From assembly GCF_000002985.6 (NCBI RefSeq), contig NC_003283.11:18477501-18541500 (forward strand): a DNA stretch of 64,000 nucleotides, read 5' to 3'. Shown here one piece after another: positions 35,250-46,196 of this stretch; position 1 is the stretch's first letter, and every line of letters begins with the position of its first letter. Under the pieces are notes generated by a model. The model had not been told where the DNA came from. It ran no database searches and was given only the letters and a program-made list of their open reading frames with translations. This DNA is from Caenorhabditis elegans. Its lineage: Eukaryota; Nematoda; Chromadorea; Rhabditida; Rhabditidae. The position numbers and the translations under genes were made by a program.

Positions 35250-37120
35250 ACCACTGCGGGGACATTGGGACATCGTGGGACACTTTTTATGTAGAAATTC
35301 GAATTCTACGCCAAATTTCCCGGGATTTGACACCCATATTGGCTATATTTCGAAAAAGTTAAATTTCAGGCTGGAATGGGCCGTTTTGGGCCGGTTGTAG
35401 GCCCGAATCTTCATGTTTTCTGAATACGCTGCACTTAACATTATTAAGCAAAAACTGAGCGTAGAATGTCCGTTAATTAGAACCCCCAATTGGCTAAATT
35501 CTGAAAAAGTTACATTTCAGGCTTGAATAGCCCGTTTCAGGCCGGGTTCAGGCCCGAAACTTAGTGGTTTCACGATATGCGGCACTTTTCATGCCAAACA
35601 TCGAGTTTTTCGTGAAATTTCCTAAAATTTGACACCCATATTGGCTATAATCTGAAAAATTAAATTTCAGGCTGGAATGGGCCGTTTTGGGCCGGTTGTA
35701 GGCCCGAATGTCCATGTTTTCTGAATACGCTGCACTTCACATTATTAAGCAAAAACTGAGCGTAGAATGTCCGTTAATTAGAACCCCAAATTGGCTAAAT
35801 TCTGAAAAAGTTACATTTCAGGCTTGAATAGCCCGTTTCAGGCCGGGTTCAGGCCCGAAACTTAGTGGTTTCACGATATGCGGCACTTTTCATGCCAAAC
35901 ATCGAGTTTTTCGTAAAATTTCCTAAAATTTGACACCCATATTGGCTATAATCTGAAAAATTAAATTTCAGGCTGGAATGGGCCGTTTTGGGCCGGTTGT
36001 AGGCCCGAATGTCCATGTTTTCTGAATACGCTGCACTTAACATTATTAAGCAAAAACTGAGCGTAGAATGTCCGTTAATTAGAACCCCAAATTGGCTAAA
36101 TTCTGAAAAAGTTACATTTCAGGCTTGAATAGCCCGTTTCAGGCCGGGTTCAGGCCCGAAACTTAGTGGTTTCACGATATGCGGCACTTTTCATGCCAAA
36201 CATCGAGTTTTTCGTAAAATTTCCTAAAATTTGACACCCATATTGGCTATAATCTGAAAAATTAAATTTCAGGCTGGAATGGGCCGTTTTGGGCCGGTTG
36301 TAGGCCCGAATGTCCATGTTTTCTGAATACGCTGCACTTAACATTATTAAGCAAAAACTGAGCGTAGAATGTCCGTTAATTAGAACCCCAAATTGGCTAA
36401 ATTCTGAAAAAGTTACATTTCAGGCTTGAATAGCCCGTTTCAGGCCGGGTTCAGGCCCGAAACTTAGTGGTTTCACGATATGCGGCACTTTTCATGCCAA
36501 ACATCGAGTTCTTCGTGAAATTTCCTAAAATTTGACACCCATATTGGCTATAATCTGAAAAATTAAATTTCAGGCTGGAATGGGCCGTTTTGGGCCGGTT
36601 GTAGGCCCGAATGTCCATGTTTTCTGAATACGCTGCACTTAACATTATTAAGCAAAAACTGAGCGTAGAATGTCCGTTAATTAGAACCCCAAATTGGCTA
36701 AATTCTGAAAAAGTTACATTTCAGGCTTGAATAGCCCGTTTCAGGCCGGGTTCAGGCCCGAAACTTAGTGGTTTCACGATATGCGGCACTTTTCATGCCA
36801 AACATCGAGTTCTTCGTGAAATTTCCTAAAATTTGACACCCATATTGGCTATAATCTGAAAAATTAAATTTCAGGCTGGAATAGGCCGTTTCAGGCCGGT
36901 TTTAGGCCCGATACTCCATATTTTCTGAATATGCAGCACTTGTCATGTTTAAACTTTAAAAAATGGGCGTAGAATGTCAATTTGAGCCACATATTGACTA
37001 ATTTGGAGAAATGCAAATTTTAAGCTGAAATAGGCCGTTTCAGGCCGGGTTCAGGCTATTTTCAAAACATGCGGCTCTTTTCATGTGTAAACTCGAACTG
37101 AGCGCGGGCAAGCGTAAATT
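35250..37120. repeat. 301-bp tandem array (about 5.5 copies) derived from the GGCC-rich element
   Basis: The string GACACCCATATTGGCTATAA recurs at 35631, 35932, 36233, 36534 and 36835, exactly 301 bp apart, after a diverged copy at 35329 and before degraded sequence to about 37100. Copies differ by only a few bases (for example TTTTTCGTAAAA versus TTCTTCGTGAAA). Each has CAGGCTGGAATGGGCCGTTT and CAGGCTTGAATAGCCCGTTT. The flank at 35253 carries the family end CCACTGCGGGGACATTGGGA. A 64-residue frame repeats on the minus strand only because of the period. Confidence 0.9.
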
Positions 37121-37339
37121 GAGATTACCGGTTAAAAATCGACTTTTAACATAAATTTCGAGTTGAATTGAGTTTTCACGGGCACCCCCTCCCCCTTCTC
37201 TGGCTTTAAAGGCGCATAACTTTGCTGAAAATTCTCCAATCTGAAAATAATCATGATTTTCAGAATCACTGTGAAATTCTAAACATGAACGGTGACATCA
37301 AAAAACCAAGATTTTCAAAATTTCAAAATTTCTAATGTG

Positions 37340-37429
37340 TAGAAGTGGCTCAGGTGGGAGTGGTGGTAGTGGAGCCCACTTGGAGTGAAGGGTCTCGGGT
37401 TCGACCCCCCGGTAGTGTCACTTTTTTTT
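37340..37429 (+). other. tRNA-like Pol III unit, probable tRNA-derived SINE head
   Basis: An A-box-like TGGCTCAGGTGGG (37346-37358) and a B-box GGTTCGACCCC (37398-37408) are about 40 nt apart. The B box sits in a possible T arm (TCGGG stem, 7-nt loop TTCGACC, CCCGG). An eight-T run at 37422-37429 could terminate Pol III transcription. I could not pair a proper acceptor stem, so it is not a standard tRNA. The unique-looking DNA to about 37680 includes a hairpin (GTCGGTGTG...CAGCACCGAC, 37622-37651). Confidence 0.4.
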
Positions 37430-37834
37430 CCAGAGCTGTTGTTGTAAACTAGTAGAGCGTATTTAAGACAGGGAGAGTTGAAAGGTAGAAATTCTGCAAA
37501 AAAAAATTTCCAAAAAAAAATTTTTTTTTTTTTCTTTAACGTTGTACTTCGACCCCCGGAGCGGTTTTTTTTCGACCTACACCAGGCATCACAGATTACA
37601 AACGGATTACAATTTTCAAAAGTCGGTGTGTCGCTCCCCCCAGCACCGACAAAGAACAAACTCCACTAATGGTTATCATCACGTGGCCGGCGGCATGGAC
37701 ATTTAAATGCGACTAACTGTTTGGCAAAAAAATGATCAATGATGTCGGAATACAACGATAGAAATTTAATATGTGACTATTGAAGAACAGAACAGAGATG
37801 GTTTGCAAATGTTTTATGGTAATAATAATGGCGG

Positions 37835-37863
37835 CGGCAGCGGGGGGGGGGGGGGTGGGGGGG
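37835..37863 (+). repeat. G-tract (14 G, T, 7 G) after a GGC repeat
   Basis: GGCGGCGGCAGC is followed by G14 (37842-37855), T, then G7 (37857-37863). It is capable of forming G-quadruplex structures. Confidence 0.9.
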
Positions 37864-38191
37864 AGACCTCTATTAAATATGCAATGTTCTGAATTTACAT
37901 GGTATTTATGGAGGTTATGTTGGAAAATCTAAAAATAGCCGGGAGAAATTTTTTTTTTAATTTAAATTTTTAATAAATTAATTTTTTTTTTCATTAAAAA
38001 AAAATTTCTTTTAAATTTAAATTTTTAATAAATTTTTTTTTTTTTTCAATCAAAAAAAATTTCAAAATTGTTGTCCTCAAAATTTTTTTGGAAACTTGGA
38101 AGAATGATCAAAAATGTTTGAATTCACGATATTAACAACTTGAAGCAAAGTTTTTTGAAAAATTAAAAAAAACAGTTTTTTCGGATAGCAT

Positions 38192-38390
38192 TAAGCTTAG
38201 GCTACGGCTTAGGCATAGTCTTAGGCTTAGGCTTAGGCTTAGGCTTCGGCGTAGGCTTAGGCTTAGGCTCAGGCTTAGGCTTAGCGTTTAGCTTTGGCTT
38301 AGGCTTAGGCTTGGGCTTGGTTTTGCCTAAGGCTTAGGCTTAGGCCTAATTTTAGGCCTAGTCAGAGGAAGGCTTAGGCTTAGGCTTTGG
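38192..38390 (+). repeat. Interstitial telomere-like TTAGGC repeats
   Basis: About 200 bp of GGCTTAGGCTTAGGC arrays with variants (TACGGC, TTCGGC, TTGGGC, TTAGGCC). TTAGGC is the nematode telomere hexamer. The flanks are ordinary AT-rich intergenic DNA, so this is internal rather than a chromosome end. Apart from the listed repeats, 37680-39170 shows no gene. Confidence 0.85.
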
Positions 38391-39174
38391 TGGGGAAAAA
38401 AAGCGAGAAGAAAAAAAAATTTCCAAAAAATCCCAAAAATCCAGAAAAACCTAATTTTCAAGAATTTTTTTTCAGTATTTTACATTGCTTCTGAATTGTA
38501 TAAAAACAAAATGAAATTGAAAAGAAGACATTTTAAATTATTATTTTTAACCACTTTTTAAGCTCAGCAAACATCGAAAATACGTCAAAAACTGCAAAAA
38601 AAAATTTTAATACAAAAAAAATGTTAATAATTTTTTTTTTCAATATAACGTTTCAAATTGCTAAAATAATTATAAAACCCCCAAAAAAACATCTAAACAC
38701 ACAGATTTTTTGAAGTTTTGGCACATTGCCAAAATTTTGAAAAAAAAAAGAAGAGATTTTGAAAAAATCCTTAATAAAAAAATAAAAAAATAAATTTTTA
38801 AAAAAATTTTGGAGCCATCGGAGTGTGTTTTTCAATAATTCTCTCACTGGCACTACTCCACTTCTAATGAAATATGATTTATTATTACATTGCATAAAAA
38901 GAATAGAAAAAATAAAATTTCAAAAATTCACTCGAATGACGTAGAAAAAACCTATAAAAACTGTTCAGCAGCTAGGCGAACATGGGCTTTATTGCACTTT
39001 GGTAGCCAATTCAATACACAAAACCAAATAATTTAACGACTTTTCGCACATTTTTATATTTTCAAAGATGTCTCTTTCCGTCTCTCCATCCCTTTGAAAA
39101 TCATAAAAACCAGGTACCCTCCAGTTTTCCACTACTATTTTTGGGCGAGCTCTCGAGATTTTTCGAAAATTCCG

Positions 39175-39283
39175 CTGATAAAAAAATTTGGAGAACTGAT
39201 AAGAAGTTTAGTGATTTCTAAAAGTCAAGCGTGTGTCTGCGTCTCCACTATCAGAATTCGTATAAAAATTGAAGCTTATCAGT
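39175..39283. promoter_or_regulatory. Cluster of GATA-factor sites and TATA-like box upstream of hmit-1.1
   Basis: CTGATAA (39175-39181), ACTGATAAGA (39195-39204, the extended intestinal ELT-2-type consensus) and CTTATCAGT (39275-39283, minus strand) lie 100-205 bp upstream of the ATG at 39380. TATAAAA is at 39261-39267. Intestinal GATA control fits a transporter gene reported to be intestinal; binding is inferred. Confidence 0.55.
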
Positions 39284-39379
39284 GGAAATTTTTGGTGCTC
39301 ACTTATAGGTATACCCCCCGAAACACTTGTAATCTTTAAAGACTTTATACCATTTTTTGGCAATTTTTCAAACTGAACT

Positions 39380-42300
39380 ATGGTCGCTGTTGTGAGTTTT
39401 TTTTAATTGTTTAGGTTTTGGGAAAGTTTTGGCAAAATAAAAAAATCTGGAAAATTTTGAAAAAAAAATTTTTAAGCTATTTTTTTTTTTGGCTGAAGAT
39501 AAAAATTTGGCCCTAAAAGCTTTATTCTTACTTTTTTTTAAGTTGAAAAAATTTTGTTTCCAATTTTTCCAACATATTTTAGGATTCCCAGAATTATGGT
39601 TTTAAAAATATATTTTATTGCTAAATATGACAGTGACGGGCTTAAAAAGTATGTTTTGTTTAAATAATTATTTAACTAGAGTGTTACGAAAAAGAAAAAT
39701 TGGGAAAATTCTGAAAAAAAAATTTTGGAATTCTTTTTTGAAATTTTTTATTTTTTTTATTTTTCAAAACACTTTTCAACTGAAATTCAGAACTTTTGGG
39801 TTGAAAAAGCCCATTACCATGACAATAAGCTATAAAAAATTAGAGAAAAAAACTTTGAAACAGCAACAAAAAATAATTAAAAAATTCGAAAAAAAAATTG
39901 TTTTTTTCGAAATTTTTAAATTCAACTTTATTTAAGCTTTAGTATTTTTTTTATTTTGACTGAATTCAGCAATAAAGTTTACTTTTCAAAACAAATTTCA
40001 ACTAGACAACTTTCAGGCCGCATTTTCCAGTAGTGGGCAGGACAAGCCCGCGCATACTCCCAAATTGGGACTTTTCGTATATATTTTGGCTGCCGCTTCA
40101 GTAATTGGCGGTTTTCTATTTGGATATGATACTTCTGTAGTGTCGGCTGCAATGCTTTATATGCCCGATGCTCCAGGGCTCAAGCCTATGGATACTGTGT
40201 GGCAGGAGGTGCTGGTCAGTATTTCTCCAGGTAAACCTATTTAAAAAAAAAACAAAATTTAAAACTATTGTAGTTGCTCTAAAAAATCTAGAAATTTCCA
40301 CATTTTTATGGGAGTTTTCCAAAAACCAAAAAAAAAACTCCGAATTTTCACAAAAAAATGCCACTGCGGGGACATGGGACACATCTGGGACATTTTTCAA
40401 TGCAAAATTCGAATTCTTCATAAAATTTCCAAAAATATGACACCCATATTGACTATGTTCCGACAAATTTGGGGTTTCCAGCTTTTTCGGGCCCGAAACG
40501 GCCTGAAACGGCCGGAAACCCTCTATTCTCAGAACATAGGCAATATGGGTGTCAAAACTTGCCATTTTTTACCGCAAATTTCAATTTCACACTAAAAAAT
40601 TGTGTTGAATGTCCCATGTCCCCGCAGTGTCGCATAAAATTTTTAAAAATGCGAAAAGTTTCGAAAATCGATAACTCGGCCAGTTTTTGAGCTACAAACA
40701 TGTTTTTAAACTTAAAATGCTTCACTTTTTCTGAATTTATTGGTAAAAATAAAATCCAGGCAAAAAAAAATAAAATTTTCCAGGAATGGCTGCTGTCGGT
40801 TCACTGATGTCTGGTACCTCCTCCGACTATATTGGTCGGCGGAAAGTGATCCTCGGAGCTTCTGCAATTTTCACAATTGGAGCATTGGTCTGTGCGGCTT
40901 CTGTGAACAAAATTATGCTCCTAGTTGGAAGAGTTTTGCTGGGAATTGCAATCGGATTTGCTTCTATGATTGTACCCGTGTATCTGGGTAAGATCCATGG
41001 AGGACATCTGGGGCATTTTTTGTTCAGAAATTTGGATTAGTTGTGGAAAATTCAAATTTTTGACACCCATATCGGCAATATTTTGAAAATTTGGATTAGG
41101 GTTTTTTTAGGCCGATTTAGGCTCAATTCTGGGCTGAACAACCAAAGTTTTGAATTTGGACAATTTTGATGGCAAATTTAGAAGATTTTCATGGAAAATC
41201 CTGAGTTAACATCAAAATTACTACATTTTGATCTTAAACCCCAAAAGCCGGCTTATTTCGGCCTATTTTGGCCCATTTCGGCAAGAAAATCTGAAAATTC
41301 AAAACATAGTCGCAAATGTTGAGAGCGTTTGAATTTTTCAATGAAAATCTACAAATTTCGTATTTCAGGCCAAAAATCCGGCCTAATTTGGCCCATTCCG
41401 GCCTACTCGGGCCTAAAAGACTGCAATTTCATAACATAGTCGATATGGGTGTCATATTAACGCAAATTTTACGTAGAATCCAAATTTCTAAATAAAAAGT
41501 GTCCCAGATGTCCCATGTCCCCACAGTGTCATTTTCAAAAAACCGAAATTTTTCAAATTTTCATAACTTTGTCAATTTTTGAGCTTTTTCGCTAATTTTT
41601 GTTTCAAAATGTGCAGTTTTTTTTCACTTTGTTTCAGAAAAAATACAATAAACTTGAAAAACTTATCAAAAACTTATCAAAAACCCGGAAACTTTCAGGA
41701 GAAACCGCCCCAACTCACGTCAGAGGAATGCTGGTGGCCGCCTTTGCCCTGATGATCAGTTTCGGTCAAGTCGTCGCAAATATCACAGGCGGAGCATTTA
41801 GTTATATTGATCCATACAATGTTGGCTGGAGATTGATGTTCGCCTTTGCTGCAGTACCTTCAATTATCCAGTTCGTGTGCTTCATGTTTCTCCCGGAGAC
41901 CCCAAGATGGCTCTATGAGAATGGATTTGAGACGGAGACACGTGAGGTGTGTAGTTTTTTAAGATCTCAAAAAAAGAAAAAAATTGGCTTATTTTGCTAA
42001 AGTTGAGAAAAAACGGTCTAAAACTCACCGAGATACACGCCTTTTTGTTGTTTTTGGGGGACAAATTGAGCCACTGCGGGGACATGGGATATTCTTATTG
42101 AATTTATTGTCTAAAACTGTGTTCTACATGAAACTACCGTTGATTCAACACCCATGTTGCCAATATTTCAGAGAATTAGAGTTTCAAGCCAAAAATAGGC
42201 CGTTTCAGGCCGCTTTCAAGCCGAAAATTCAAAAAATTTCAAAAACGGCACTTTTCGATGAGCAGTTAAAAGTCGCCGTAAAATTCCCGTTGATTTAACA

Positions 42301-45300
42301 CCCATATTGCTTATATTCAAAACAACTGAAGTTTCAAGCCAAAAATAGGCCGTTTTAAGGCCGATTTCAGGCCGAAAACTCAAGAACCATCAGAAAAATC
42401 GAAACTATGTAATACTTCAAAATGCTAAAAAGAGATGAATTTAGATTTCTGAAAAGTTGTAGTTTCAGGCCAGAAAAAAGGCCGTTTTAGTCCGAATAGT
42501 CTAAAATTTCAGAAACTAGTCGATATGGGTGTCAAATGAACGGTAATTCGATGGAGAAGTCGAATTTCTTCATTGAAAAAAATAGTCCTGTGGAAAAAAT
42601 TTTGTTTTGGCTCCAAAAAAAGTGAGAATTTCACGGAAAATTCAAAATTTTTTTGGATTTCCAGGTTCTCGAGAAAGTGTATAACGGAGATAAAGAATGG
42701 GTAGAGTACGAAATGGCGGAGATCATTGCTTTCAATGAAGATCAGGCTAAGGAAAACGAGAAAGCCCATGCCTCGGGCCCAGTTATCTGGCGGATCCTGA
42801 AGACCCCACATGTCTTGAAGGCCTGTTTCATCGGATCCATGCTTCAGGCCTTCCAGCAGCTTGCCGGTATCAATACAATCCTCTACTACACGGCGGATAT
42901 TATTCGGTCCTCTGGAATTTCCAATAATCACACAACGATTTGGATTTCGGTGCTTCTCTCGCTGTGCAACTTTATCGGGCCTTTCGTTCCGATGAGCTTA
43001 ATCGAAAAAGTGGGGCGCCGCATTATTTTCCTCTTCTCCTGCGGCTTAGTCGTCCTGTCGTTAGTCTTCATCGGTGTGGCGTTCCTCCTGGTAAACCATG
43101 ACTCGGCTGCTACATTGCCTGCAAATCAGTATGGCTCTAACTTTAATTCATCTTATCCAGATGCTAAGGGATGCATGGCTTATAGGTGGGTCATTTGTAA
43201 TGTGAAAATGATGAATTCAAGACTTTTAGCTACAAAACTGAGAGTTTTCATAAATTTGGACTTAAAAAAAAAGACAAAAAATTTTTTTCAAACTTTTCCA
43301 AAAATTTCTAAATTTATTTTCAACAAACTCACCGTATTTTTCTGATTCCAAAAACATGCTTTTCAAGTTTTGCACGCCATAACCAGTCAAGTTACAAGGG
43401 TTTTTGCACGCGCCCACACAAGAGACGAGAGTGTGCAGAGAAAGCAGACACGCTGTCAGTCTGCGCTCTCCAATCTCTCGCCGCGGAGCCCACAAAAACC
43501 TGCATAACTCACTGGGTTTTATGCGGATTTTTAAGAAAAGTAGGTTTTTGGAATCAGCAGAAAATTGCGGTTTGAATGGGTGTAGTTTTGCGGAATTTCT
43601 GAGAAATTTTTTTTTTTTTCAAAAGTTCTAAAAATTGTTTAAGAAAATTTCGAAAATCGATCAATACATTATATTTCCTGATATGTTCACTCTAAAAACT
43701 CACAAATTCCAGCAACTGCGACTATTGCGTGACCACCGATGCCTGTGGCTTCTGCCACGACGCCAATACCAAACAGGGGTACTGTCTTCCAGCAGGCTTT
43801 GATAATCCTGAAGTGTACTCTAGTACGGGCTCATGCACAAATAGTAATGGTGAGTTTAATACAAAATTTTATTTTGAAAAAAAAATTTAGTCCAAAAAAA
43901 AATTTTTTTTGAAAAAAAAAAAAAATTTCCCTATAAATTTTATTAAAGTAAAAATTAAATTATTAGAAAATAAATAAAAAAAACTTCCTCATATTAAATT
44001 TCTCATACTTTTAAAGCACACATAATTGTTCTATGTTTCAGCCTGAAAAGTGTTTTTTTCCGAATTTTAATGCCCAAAATGTATTTAAATCCGATTTCGG
44101 ACGGCGGCGCACACAGTTTTTAAAGTACAAACGGCTGACGGCAGAGAAGTACCACTACCAATTTAGAATTAGTATGGGGACAGATATGATGTCATTAAAA
44201 ATTAGGTCCAAAAAAAAAATATTAAAATTTTTTTGTACAAAACGACACTGCGGGGACATGAGACACACATGGGGCAAATATGAGTGAAAAATTTGAACTT
44301 TCCATAAAATTTCCGTTAATTTGACACCCATAATGGCTATGTTTCGTGAATTTAGGTTTTGGGCCAAATTAGGCCGATTTGGGCCAACTCGGGCCAAAAC
44401 CGAGAAATTGTACCTTTGAGACTTTTTTGAGTTAGAAATTGTATTTTTCTTGACAGTCCCGTTCATTTGACAAACTTGTGAGAAATCAGGTGTTTTGGCC
44501 GAAATAGGCCGGCCCGAAAAACAAAAAATTCAGAACCTAGTCAATATGGGTGTCAAATTAACGCAAATTCTAGAAAGAATTTGAATTTTTTAACAAAAAT
44601 TCACCAAAATGATACGAAAAAAAATGTGAGGTTAGAATTTTAAAAAATCCAAAAAAGTTAAAAAAAAATTTTTTTTTTTTGCAGGATCCATCGCCAACAA
44701 CTTCAAATGGGAAAAATACTACTGTGACACCAAGTACACCCTCCTGCCTATCATCGCCTGCGGTGTCTACCTGCTCACCTTCTCGTCGGGCTTCACCTCC
44801 CTGCCCTGGGTGCTCAATTCGGAGTTCTACCCGATGTGGGCCCGATCCACGTGTGTCGCAATTAGTACCACGTCAAATTGGGTGTTTAACCTGATTATTG
44901 CGCTGACCTACCTTTCATTGACTCAAGTTATCGGGAAATACGGAGCATTTTGGCTATACGCGGGCTTAACCGTTATTGCGTTCATTTTCATCCTGTTTTT
45001 GGTGCCTGAGACAAAAGGATACTCCATTGAAGAGGTTGGATATAATTTTCAAAACAAATTTGGGAAAAAATGAATATTTTCTACAAAAAAAATCGAAAAG
45101 AAATCTCAAAAAATGAGAAAGTTACGGTTTTTCGAAAATTTTCGATTTTTTCAAGAGACCCCAAACACAATTTGACTAAAAAATTCAGAATCTTCATAAA
45201 AATCCCTTCGATTTGACACCCATATCGACATTATTCAACAATTTTTTAATATCCGGCCTAAGTTCGGCCCGAAACGGCCCAAACTACAATTTTTCCACAG

Positions 45301-46196
45301 AAAATTTTTTTCAGAGATACATGGATTGATCTCAAGTTCTTTTTAATTGACAACCTTGTTTTTAAGTGAGATTTAAAAAATTCAAAATTCGGCCCATACT
45401 CGGCCCGAAGCGGCCCAAACTAGAATTTTTACTGTATATTCACGGACGGACACAGAAATGTAATTTCAATATAATTGGTTCAACCCCCCCCCCCCCCCCC
45501 CCTTGTTGGGTAAATGTCTAAATTTTGAATATTCGGCCCAAACGCGGCCCGGAACGGCCCAAACTAGCCTGAGAATCCAAAAACTTATTAATTGAACTGA
45601 AACAATTCAATTCTACCACCATGCGGGCTGCCTTCCAAAATTCATAATTTTCCGGCCTAAAGTTGGCCCGAAACGGCCCAAACTAGCCTGAAATTTCAAA
45701 GGGCAATTTTTTAATGGAAACTTGAAGGAAACTTGCAATGTGGTGAATTTTTAGTCAATTTGACATGATTAAACTTTCAAAATTTGAATTTTTAGCCTAT
45801 ATTCGGTCTAATACGGCCTAAACTAGCTTGAAAACCAGAGAATTTTGACAAGTAGCCAATATGGGTGTCAAATCAACGGAAATTGAATGCTGATTTTGAA
45901 TTTTCAACTAAAATATTTCCCAGATGTCCCATGTCCCCACAGTAACTCGATAATGTGCTCTCCAAAATGCTCAAAAACTCAGTTTTCAAAATTTTTTTCA
46001 CTAAAATATGTAAAATTTTTCCTATTTTTCAGAGTTATCAGCCGAAATTTCAAATTTTCAGGTAGAAATGCTATTTATGAACAAAAAACAACGCCGGGAG
46101 GCAGAGTCCAGACGGCGAGAGACAGTGACAGAGGTCAGGAGTCGAATGAACAGTACGGTTTCTTTTGGACAACACAATGAAGTACATAAATATTGA
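39380..46196 (+). CDS. hmit-1.1: Proton/myo-inositol cotransporter (SLC2A13-like MFS sugar transporter)
   Basis: Imports myo-inositol with protons; in worms such transporters contribute to osmotic-stress responses. Exons 39380-39391 (MVAV), 40017-40230, 40784-40987, 41699-41946, 42665-43185, 43713-43849, 44685-45034, 46062-46196 join in frame to 606 residues. Seen: helix 1 with [17 protein letters not shown], motif A SDYIGRRK (89-96), PETPRWL (209-215), and [19 protein letters not shown] in helix 7 (sugar-transporter QQxxGxN motif). A large extracellular loop holds a Cys-rich PSI-like cluster ([15 protein letters not shown]...GYC...SCTN) typical of HMIT proteins. PETKGYS follows helix 12 and the basic tail is [12 protein letters not shown] tandem paralogue lies 1.2 kb downstream on the same strand. 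The hmit-1.1 versus hmit-1.2 assignment is from recalled gene order. Confidence 0.93.
40362..40629. repeat. Canonical 268-bp nested palindromic element in hmit-1.1 intron 2
   Basis: The cleanest copy of the family. Outer ends CACTGCGGGGACATGGGACA and TGTCCCATGTCCCCGCAGTG are perfect 20-bp inverted repeats. Inner arms TTTGACACCCATATTGACTA-like (40438 on, ATGACACCC...) and GGCAATATGGGTGTCAAAAC are also inverted. The core has CGGGCCCGAAACGGCCTGAA. The complete structure makes it the best reference for the others. Confidence 0.9.
41050..41530. repeat. GGCC-rich element in hmit-1.1 intron 3
   Basis: Arms TTGACACCCATATCGGCAAT and GTCGATATGGGTGTCATATT. Right end GATGTCCCATGTCCCCACAG at about 41503-41527. 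The left outer end is degenerate (GGACATCTGGGGCA near 41000). Confidence 0.7.
42070..42600. repeat. GGCC-rich element in hmit-1.1 intron 4
   Basis: Left end CCACTGCGGGGACATGGGAT (42071). Tandem AAGCCAAAAATAGGCCGTTT units at about 42186 and 42337, with AACACCCATATTGC before them. Right inner arm GTCGATATGGGTGTCAAATG (42519). Confidence 0.7.
43385..43510. repeat. GC-rich hairpin repeat in hmit-1.1 intron 5
   Basis: CGAGAGTGTGCAGAGAAAGC...AGTCTGCGCTCTCCAATCTC can fold on itself. It is flanked by CACAAAAACCTGCATAACTC, like the copies at 11975-12745. Confidence 0.6.
44245..44600. repeat. GGCC-rich element in hmit-1.1 intron 6
   Basis: Left end ACACTGCGGGGACATGAGAC (44248 on), arms TTTGACACCCATAATGGCTA and GTCAATATGGGTGTCAAATT, core GGGCCAAATTAGGCCGATTT. 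The right outer end is lost. Confidence 0.7.
45215..45945. repeat. GGCC-rich element with internal units and a C19 tract in hmit-1.1 intron 7
   Basis: Arms TTTGACACCCATATCGACAT (45210) and GCCAATATGGGTGTCAAATC (45853), right end GATGTCCCATGTCCCCACAG (45923). Four or five internal units carry CGGCCCGAAACGGCCCAAAC. A run of 19 C lies at 45484-45502. Confidence 0.75.

Noticed and set aside
35849..36645. Three identical 64-residue minus-strand ORFs
   Set aside because: They repeat with the 301-bp array period and use repeat sequence only; no start context, splice partners or protein family.
35250..37120. CRISPR-like regular repetition
   Set aside because: The whole 301-bp unit is conserved with no variable spacers, and the host is an animal.
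37340..37429. Functional tRNA gene
   Set aside because: A and B boxes and a T-run are present, but no convincing 7-bp acceptor stem or anticodon arm could be paired.
38653..38895. 80-residue minus-strand ORF
   Set aside because: Phe/Lys-rich, AT-driven, no homology recognised and no splice or regulatory context.
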